Of a stretch of DNA of 16,833 nucleotides, positions 12,163 through 16,833 are shown one piece after another. A program made the position numbers and the translations under genes. This stretch comes from Planctomycetota bacterium (GTDB taxonomy: Bacteria; Planctomycetota; MHYJ01; JACQXL01). The notes under the pieces were generated by a model. It did no database searches. It was given only the letters and a program-made list of their open reading frames with translations, and was not told the DNA's origin. Position 1 is the stretch's first letter. The number at the start of each line of letters is the position of its first letter. Location of the stretch: NCBI GenBank assembly GCA_030018555.1, contig JASEHY010000009.1, positions 1 through 16,833 of the forward strand, written 5' to 3'.

Positions 12163-13980
12163 TTAATCCTTATCCTTCTCATCGGAAGGAGGCGGATTTA
12201 TTTTAAATGCGCCGTTGGCTCTGTTCTTGGTTTCTATTTTACTCCACTCGCCGAGATATCCTCCGCCTGAAAAGGGCTTGTCAGATTGTGGTTGGGTTCT
12301 AATAATGATTTCGTCTGCATCAGACGAACTACCCTTATGCCATAGTTTCACCCGCCGATTTGATTTCAGATTAAGTTCCCCTAACAATGGGAGCCATTCA
12401 AGAATTTCACACCATGCTGAACCGCTTTCACTTGAGACGATACTAACATTATGTTGGGCTTTCAATTTTTCCAGTGTGTTCCTGGATTGATTCCAGTTTA
12501 TGAAAAGTTTGTCAGAACGAAGCTCTGCGAAAAAATTCACTGTCTGCTGTGGTTTTATAGTGCTTACCACCTTCTGTGAGACCTTGATATTATTTTCCAG
12601 ATAAATCTGATTCTCTGTGAATGAGACAATGGCGTCATTGTCAGCGGTAATTTGTATCCTGTTCTTATTGACGCTCTCGCTTTTAGGTAATGCTGAAGAG
12701 TTTTCCGACGGGCTGATGGGGGGAGTGTAGAGGAAAACGCTCTCATTTGCAAAGACAACCTCTTTGCGTCCTATCAAGAGGATGTTATTCTTCTCAATCT
12801 GTATCTTCATCTTTTGTGCGGACAGAGAAATATAAGAGCCATTATCTTTGTGTATAGTCGGTGAGTTAGGTAAAGGGGGGGGGGATGTTTGGGTGGAATT
12901 AAAAGGCCGATGAATGGTAGCAGAGCTCTTTTCATCCCCCTGAAGGACTATATGACCTTTTGCATTGTCAAATACAAGGTCAGAGCATATAGCGGTATGG
13001 AAAAGGTCATTTATTTTCACAGCCCCTTGTGCTTGGATTCTTGAGAGATAGAAAGTGTTGCGTTTGGTAATAGGACTTTCTCGCCTGTCTAATAAAAGAG
13101 TAATATTGTCTGCCTCCAGTGTTGTAGGCATTATCACAGAGGTTTGAGCAGTGGCATAAGAGACCCTGGCTTTATTCTGTAAGGAAATTTGCTGGGCGGT
13201 ACTCTTGACCGGCTTGACTTTTCCGCCATCCCGCTTCGGCGGGACGGTGGACTTTACTCCATCTGGCAGGGACATCTCTTCTGGGTTCGCTCTTTGAAGA
13301 GAACATGGTCCTTCTGAAGTGATGGTAATTACTGCGGATATTTTCCCTAACTCTTCATCAGCCCCGGGTTTGCCGGAAAAGATTGTTCCCAGAAGAAGAG
13401 AACCGCTACCTACTTCATAGATAACTGCCTGCACAGAAGAGAGAAACGAAACAGAGTCAAAGTTCAGATTGCCCGAACATCCCTTACTTTTGATTGAGGT
13501 ATGGCTGCGACTGAGCGTGATTAAGGAATCGGTGAAAAATGTCCTATCCGCCAGATTAATATTCAACAATTTCGTTTGCATCGTCTCATCATTCTCATCC
13601 TGCGGTTCAGAAACCTTTTTGAGGATAACACCTTCATGTAAAGAGACAGTCTGCTGTTGTTTCTTAAAACTTGCCATATCGGCTTTTATTATTATCTTGC
13701 CGCTCTTGGTTAATTCTGCTTGGTCAGTCATCACTGGCAGAGGATAAAAGACCATTTCCAGAACAGAAATAATTATTTCGTCTTTACTCTCAACTGCTGT
13801 TTTCCCTTTCATCTCCCAGACCAGTTTATTATCCTGGTAGTGTGGATAAGACCAGTTGTTGATGATTCGTTCATCCTGTGCAAAAACCTCTCTTCCCGCC
13901 AAGGCGGGACTCCCACTGGGGATACCGCTTAATACCAGGAGGATGAGGACAGAAATAGTTATGTTATGAAATCGTATCAT
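12163..13980 (-). CDS. LptC/LptA (OstA)-like LPS-export periplasmic protein, enlarged
   Basis: The 605-residue protein has an N-terminal signal (hydrophobic ITISVLILLVLSGI, residues 8-21). Two beta-rich parts follow. The first (YQDNKLVWEMKGKTAVESKD, then KSGKIIIKADMASF and TVSLHEGVILKK) resembles the LptC fold. The second (LEADNITLLLDR, IQAQGAVKI, AICSDLVFDNAKGHIVLQGD, KMKIQIEKNNILLIG) resembles OstA/LptA repeats. Such proteins form the periplasmic bridge that carries LPS to the outer membrane. The gene overlaps kdsC by 17 nt, which is the LptC position in the classical kdsD-kdsC-lptC-lptA order, and this supports the call. One fused protein may do both jobs, as no separate lptA or lptB is in the window. 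Hairpins interrupt it at 13229-13244 and 13894-13909, and a C10 tract lies at 12884-12875. Confidence 0.6.
   Translation of the reverse strand: MIRFHNITISVLILLVLSGIPSGSPALAGREVFAQDERIINNWSYPHYQDNKLVWEMKGKTAVESKDEIIISVLEMVFYPLPVMTDQAELTKSGKIIIKADMASFKKQQQTVSLHEGVILKKVSEPQDENDETMQTKLLNINLADRTFFTDSLITLSRSHTSIKSKGCSGNLNFDSVSFLSSVQAVIYEVGSGSLLLGTIFSGKPGADEELGKISAVITITSEGPCSLQRANPEEMSLPDGVKSTVPPKRDGGKVKPVKSTAQQISLQNKARVSYATAQTSVIMPTTLEADNITLLLDRRESPITKRNTFYLSRIQAQGAVKINDLFHTAICSDLVFDNAKGHIVLQGDEKSSATIHRPFNSTQTSPPPLPNSPTIHKDNGSYISLSAQKMKIQIEKNNILLIGRKEVVFANESVFLYTPPISPSENSSALPKSESVNKNRIQITADNDAIVSFTENQIYLENNIKVSQKVVSTIKPQQTVNFFAELRSDKLFINWNQSRNTLEKLKAQHNVSIVSSESGSAWCEILEWLPLLGELNLKSNRRVKLWHKGSSSDADEIIIRTQPQSDKPFSGGGYLGEWSKIETKNRANGAFKINPPPSDEKDKD
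12875..12884 (-). repeat. Homopolymeric C10 tract in the LptC/LptA-like gene
   Basis: Ten consecutive C on the coding strand encode SPPPLP in a Ser/Thr/Pro-rich linker. Slippage by one base would shift the frame and truncate the protein. Confidence 0.75.
13229..13244 (-). repeat. TCCCGC-TTCG-GCGGGA hairpin inside the LptC/LptA-like gene
   Basis: A 6-bp stem with tetraloop is read as PPKRDG in the linker VKSTVPPKRDGGKVKPVKST. The flanking VKST residues repeat on both sides. Confidence 0.6.
13894..13909 (-). repeat. TCCCGCC-AA-GGCGGGA hairpin inside the signal-peptide region
   Basis: A perfect 7-bp stem with a 2-nt loop encodes SPALAG, directly after the hydrophobic core of the signal peptide of the LptC/LptA-like protein. 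It creates an ALA-type signal-peptidase site ahead of the alternative site VFA-Q. Confidence 0.65.
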
Positions 13981-14557
13981 ATCGTTGAAGGATTGTTTTC
14001 CATTTATTCTGGGCTTTGAGTATCTTTTCTGCTACCTCTCTAACAGCACCTTTGCCGCCGTGATTTTTAGTAATAAAATGTGCGTATTTTTTCACTTCGG
14101 GTCTGGCATTACGAACTGCTACAGCATATCCGACCTGTTTCATTACCGGAATATCCGGCAAATCGTCACCAATATAGCAGACCTCGTCAAAGGATAATCT
14201 ATATTTGGCAAGGATTTTATTTAACGGCTCTATTTTCTGTTTGGCATTCTGATGGATTTCAGTCATCCCAAGTTCTTTAAGGCGATAGAGAACGGTCTTG
14301 GACGAACGGCCTGAGATAATGGCGGTCTTAAGCCCGGCGCGGTGAAGATAAACTATACCCGCTCCATCGTAAATATTAAAAACTTTATATTCAACACCTT
14401 TAGTATCAAAGATAATTGAACCATCTGAAAGGACGCCGTCAACATCCATTATTACCATCTTAACGTCGGACGCCCCTCCGTTGTGCGTCCTGTCCCGCCT
14501 GCCCCCGCCCTTATGGGCGGGGGATGCGTCTTGCGTTGTGCGTCTATTTACTGACAT
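13964..14557 (-). CDS. kdsC: 3-deoxy-D-manno-octulosonate 8-phosphate phosphatase KdsC
   Basis: This HAD-family phosphatase removes the phosphate from Kdo-8-P, the third step of Kdo synthesis in the cytoplasm. Visible motifs are the nucleophile DVDGVLSDG (D38, D40), GAGIVYLHRAGLKTAIISGRSS, QNAKQKIEPL and the acidic motif YIGDDLPDIPVM. At 197 residues it is about 25 longer than usual. The excess is an N-terminal stretch (residues 1-31) encoded by repeats: GACGCACAACG twice and the hairpin at 14502-14523. A start nearer MVIMDVDG (M34) cannot be excluded. The gene overlaps kdsD by 14 nt and the LptC/LptA-like gene by 17 nt, a compact translationally coupled arrangement. Confidence 0.92.
   Translation of the reverse strand: MSVNRRTTQDASPAHKGGGRRDRTHNGGASDVKMVIMDVDGVLSDGSIIFDTKGVEYKVFNIYDGAGIVYLHRAGLKTAIISGRSSKTVLYRLKELGMTEIHQNAKQKIEPLNKILAKYRLSFDEVCYIGDDLPDIPVMKQVGYAVAVRNARPEVKKYAHFITKNHGGKGAVREVAEKILKAQNKWKTILQRYDTIS
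14502..14523 (-). repeat. CCCCCGCCC-TTAT-GGGCGGGGG hairpin at kdsC N-terminus
   Basis: A perfect 9-bp stem with 4-nt loop, flanked by copies of GTTGTGCGTC (14480-14489 and 14535-14544), encodes SPAHKGGGR. In the mRNA this very stable hairpin would lie about 35 nt inside the kdsC coding region and close to the kdsD stop codon. Confidence 0.7.
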
Positions 14558-15497
14558 CTAAAATATCCTGAACATCAAGCATTCCAACCGGATGATGGTG
14601 TTTATCAACTACTGGTAACTCATCAATCTTCTTGTCTCTTAATATTCTTAATCCTTCAGCCACGAGACTATCTGGTGAAATAGTAATCGGCGAACGAGTC
14701 ATTATGTTTTTAATGGGTTGAGAAAGGATATTGACATCTTCTCTGAGATGTCGTCTCAGGTCGCCGTCTGTGAAGATGCCAACCAATCTACGTTTTGTAT
14801 TGACGATACTAATAGCACCGGCACGGCATTTGGTAATGACCATCAGGGCTTCTTTGACGGTCTTATTTTCAAGGATAATCGGATTGGCAGAGCCGGCCCG
14901 CATCACTTCTTTAACCTTCAGTAATTTCTGTCCCAGTTCTCCGCCCGGATGATAAAAGGCAAATTGCTCTCTGGTAAAAGACCTTTTCTGGAATACCGAG
15001 AGCGCCAAGGCATCACCCAGGGCAAGCATTGCGGTCGTTGAGGCAGATGGCACAATTCCCCAGGGACACGGTTCTTTGATGTTTCCTAATTCCAGTGTGA
15101 TGTCGCTATATTTACCGAGCGTGGATTTTCTGGAACTGGTGATAGAAATAATCTTGGTCCCGATTTCCTTCAGTTTAGGGAGAAGCCGAACTATCTCCTC
15201 TGTCTCACCACTATTGGAAAGCATCAGGACAATATCATCTTTAGCAACCCTGCCCAGGTCCCCGTGATATGCCTCCGCCGGATGAAGGAAAAGCGAAGGC
15301 AGACCCGTAGAGGCAAATGTCGCCGAGATTTTCTCTCCGACAATCCCTGCCTTACCCATACCGGTTACGACCAGCCGGCCCCGACACCTTAATATCTCAG
15401 AAACACCTCTGGAAAAATCACTCTTTATCTTAGGGATTAAAGACCGCAATGCCGAAATCTCTGCCTTAATAACTTTTATCGCATATGTGTTATTCAT
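14544..15497 (-). CDS. kdsD: D-arabinose 5-phosphate isomerase KdsD/KpsF
   Basis: The enzyme interconverts ribulose-5-P and arabinose-5-P, the first step of Kdo synthesis. The 317-residue protein has the usual length and order: a SIS domain (about 30-170) with VVTGMGKAGIVGEKISATFASTG, HPAEAYHGDLG, LSNSGETEEIV and PSASTTAMLALGDALA, then FAFYHPGGELG, and two CBS domains (about 205-317) with IFTDGDLRRHL and the final VGMLDVQDIL. It is the first gene of the minus-strand operon. Its upstream region (15498-15600) shows no convincing promoter or strong ribosome-binding site. No repeat insert is present. Confidence 0.95.
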   Translation of the reverse strand: MNNTYAIKVIKAEISALRSLIPKIKSDFSRGVSEILRCRGRLVVTGMGKAGIVGEKISATFASTGLPSLFLHPAEAYHGDLGRVAKDDIVLMLSNSGETEEIVRLLPKLKEIGTKIISITSSRKSTLGKYSDITLELGNIKEPCPWGIVPSASTTAMLALGDALALSVFQKRSFTREQFAFYHPGGELGQKLLKVKEVMRAGSANPIILENKTVKEALMVITKCRAGAISIVNTKRRLVGIFTDGDLRRHLREDVNILSQPIKNIMTRSPITISPDSLVAEGLRILRDKKIDELPVVDKHHHPVGMLDVQDILDVSK

Positions 15498-15589
15498 AAT
15501 CTTCTAAATATAGATAAGACAGCGATATAAATCTACTTTTATCAGATAAAATATTTATATTCACCACTGCCGAATAAAGTTACCCAGGA

Positions 15590-15655
15590 CCCCGATGTTC
15601 ATCGGCGTCGTTCCTCCCGCCCCGATGAACATCGGAGGGGCTGCTTCATTCGGGA
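15590..15655. repeat. Two inverted CCGATG hairpins, intergenic copies
   Basis: CCGATG-TT-CATCGG (15592-15605) and CCGATG-AA-CATCGG (15622-15635) are exact inverses of one another and could also pair together into a larger stem. The second is part of a unit matching 1889-1929 at 36 of 41 positions. Unlike the coding copies, these loops create TGA or TCA, hence a stop in one frame. Confidence 0.75.
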
Positions 15656-15760
15656 AGAAACAGAGAATCGCCGTCTATAAAAGAAACGGAATAAATCAAT
15701 ATGCCTTTTGTAAGCGTTAAGAGGTGAGAACGAAAAATCCTAAAAAGCCAGATATTTTGC

Positions 15761-15789
15761 TTGACTTTTTCTCTGTTTCAGGATAAACT
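15761..15789 (+). promoter_or_regulatory. Sigma-70-type promoter for the kelch-repeat gene
   Basis: TTGACT (15761-15766, five of six consensus) and TAAACT (15784-15789, four of six) are separated by 17 bp. The predicted transcript starts near 15796 and has a leader of about 65 nt. AGGA at 15850-15853 lies seven bases from the ATG at 15861. Confidence 0.6.
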
Positions 15790-15860
15790 ACTAATAAAAT
15801 TAAGAAAGGATGAATCCGTTAGTTTTGATGGCGGATTCCGATTTATAAAAGGAAGCTGGT

Positions 15861-16833
15861 ATGCGAAGCAGGAAAGTAATATATTTATTTTTATTTCTAC
15901 TTGCCCCGTTAGAAACAATCCGATGCCAAGGAATCAGAATTATTAGTAGGTCTTTTTTCTTTACTGTGTTGCTTATAACGGGGTTAATGTTCTTTCTAAC
16001 AGGGCAGGGTAGCGGTGGAGGTGGTTCAAGTAGTGGTAGTAATAATCCGCCGGCACCACAAAGTCCATCAGTAACAACCAATCCTGCGGATAATATCACT
16101 TCTACTTCAGCCAGATTAAACGGCACGGTTAATCCCAACGGGGCTGATACCGATGTCTATTTTGAGTATGGAATTAGCACTACTCCTGTTACCTATCCAA
16201 TTAGCACAACCCCTCAGGCAATAGGCAACGGAACAAGTGATGTTGTTGTAACCGCGACTATCGGTAGTTTATCCTCAAATAGTGTTTATAACTTCAGGTG
16301 CGTAGCGACCAATGCAGAAGGTACGATATATGGAATAAATCAGACCTTTAGGAATTGGTCAGAAACCATTAGCGTAAAGATTCCGCTCGGGCCGCCGACC
16401 AGCTCCATTACACTATCCGGCTCGGCCTGGAGGGCAATGGCGGGTACGCCATCATATATTTGCCCTGACGGTGACTTAGTCTCCACGGGCAATGATTTTA
16501 TTTATGCCACGAGAGGGGGTAATACCAGCACCTTCTGGCGCTATTCCATCTCTCTAAATAAATGGACACCAATGGCGCCTACTCCATTACTTTATTGGGT
16601 GGGCGCTATCTTATGCTATCCCGGCTCAGGTGATTTTATTTATATGTTGGGAGGGGATCCTACTGCCAATTTCTGGCGCTATTCCATCTCTCTAAACCGA
16701 TGGACAGCAATGGCGGATACCCCAGCAACTGTTTACGGGGGCGGTGCTTTAGTCTCTATGGGTGGTGATTTTATTTATGCATTGAGAGGTAATAATACTA
16801 CCAATTTCTGGCGCTATTCCATCTCTCTGAACC
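15861..16833 (+). CDS. Secreted FnIII-like and kelch-type repeat protein, 3' end outside window
   Basis: An open frame runs from the ATG at 15861, preceded by AGGA, to the window edge (324 codons). The protein starts MRSRKVIYLFLFLL, followed by a second hydrophobic stretch (FFFTVLLITGLMFFLTG) that lies inside an inverted-repeat element. Then come a Gly/Ser-rich linker and a fibronectin III-like module (about 68-163: TNPADNITSTSARLNGTVNP, VYFEYG, NSVYNFRCVATNAEGT). After that, kelch-like repeats of 45-46 residues begin, with FIYATRGGNTSTFWRYSISL, then WTPMAPTP. Three repeats are visible. Such beta-propeller proteins are exported and bind ligands or the cell surface; enzymatic activity cannot be judged. 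It is monocistronic as far as can be seen and divergent from kdsD. Confidence 0.82.
   Translation, partial: MRSRKVIYLFLFLLAPLETIRCQGIRIISRSFFFTVLLITGLMFFLTGQGSGGGGSSSGSNNPPAPQSPSVTTNPADNITSTSARLNGTVNPNGADTDVYFEYGISTTPVTYPISTTPQAIGNGTSDVVVTATIGSLSSNSVYNFRCVATNAEGTIYGINQTFRNWSETISVKIPLGPPTSSITLSGSAWRAMAGTPSYICPDGDLVSTGNDFIYATRGGNTSTFWRYSISLNKWTPMAPTPLLYWVGAILCYPGSGDFIYMLGGDPTANFWRYSISLNRWTAMADTPATVYGGGALVSMGGDFIYALRGNNTTNFWRYSISLN
15902..16006 (+). repeat. 105-bp inverted-repeat element in the signal region of the kelch-repeat gene
   Basis: TGCCCCGTTAGAAA (15902-15915) and TTTCTAACAGGGCA (15993-16006) are inverted repeats with one mismatch in 14. An inner copy TAACGGGG (15976-15983) also pairs with CCCCGTTA (15904-15911). 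The span is 105 bp, that is 35 codons, so it keeps the frame. Removing it would join MRSRKVIYLFLFLL directly to GSGGGGSSSG. Confidence 0.65.
16533..16833 (+). repeat. Near-identical DNA repeats encoding kelch blades
   Basis: TTCTGGCGCTATTCCATCTC recurs at 16533, 16671 and 16806, spaced 138 and 135 bp (46 and 45 codons), each continuing into CTCTAAA or CTCTGAA. Identity at the DNA level shows recent amplification or gene conversion of blades. The array continues past the window. Confidence 0.85.

Larger units (their letters stand above)
15498..15860. other. Divergent intergenic region between kdsD and the kelch-repeat gene
   Basis: The 363-bp interval holds AT-rich sequence next to kdsD (15498-15580), a palindrome pair (15590-15655) and the promoter and ribosome-binding site of the plus-strand gene (15761-15853). 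I see nothing recognisable in 15660-15750. Confidence 0.6.

Noticed and set aside
15800..16138. 112-residue minus-strand frame
   Set aside because: It is opposite the N-terminus of the kelch-repeat protein, which has a promoter, ribosome-binding site and clear domains.
16533..16833. CRISPR-like array
   Set aside because: The repeats are spaced 135-138 bp, are in frame and encode kelch blades; there are no short unique spacers.

Overview
The window looks like chromosome of an uncultured, Gram-negative, probably anaerobic bacterium. The Gram-negative inference rests on a kdsD-kdsC-lptC-like gene order for Kdo synthesis and LPS export. The anaerobic inference rests on a giant CoA-dehydratase/CoA-reductase-type activase next to a tungstate ABC transporter. 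The lineage cannot be fixed from the sequence; candidate phyla such as Omnitrophica or Desantisbacteria are only a guess.

Layout. 1-649 (minus) is the 5' part of an IS1380-family transposase, cut by the window edge, with an inverted-repeat leader. 720-1255 holds no credible gene and is largely hairpins and low-complexity repeats. From 1256 to 10521 all genes are on the plus strand: a small CxxC/CxxC protein, a 1646-residue tandem-ASKHA/DUF2229 activase, tupA-tupB-tupC (overlapping or abutting), and a YhcC-type radical SAM protein. From 15497 down to 10535 a compact minus-strand operon runs kdsD > kdsC > LptC/LptA-like > HD-domain protein > membrane-anchored unknown, with overlaps of 14 and 17 nt and gaps of 15 and 2 nt. 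It meets the plus-strand set head-on at 10521/10535. At 15861 a partial plus-strand gene begins, encoding a secreted FnIII-like plus kelch-type repeat protein with a good promoter.

The most striking property is the load of small palindromic and low-complexity DNA repeats that sit in frame inside real genes. The GC-rich compound palindromes (consensus core CCGCCTTTGGCGAGGCTCGC followed by CCTTCGGGGCGG) contain no stop codon in any of the six frames. They occur in the activase, in tupC and in the 354-residue protein, where a 40-bp copy is read from the opposite strand, and also in non-coding DNA near 1083. A second hairpin family (CCCCGATG-NN-CATCGGGG), an octamer array (GTTCAANN), an 18-bp AATCTGTG repeat and a 25-bp TTCGCT repeat behave likewise. 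They enlarge TupC, KdsC and the activase beyond their usual sizes. Some appear to supply start codons, signal-peptide residues or C-terminal tails. This resembles in principle the Rickettsia palindromic elements found inside protein genes, but the sequences are different and several families coexist within 17 kb. I regard this as the candidate undescribed system in the window.
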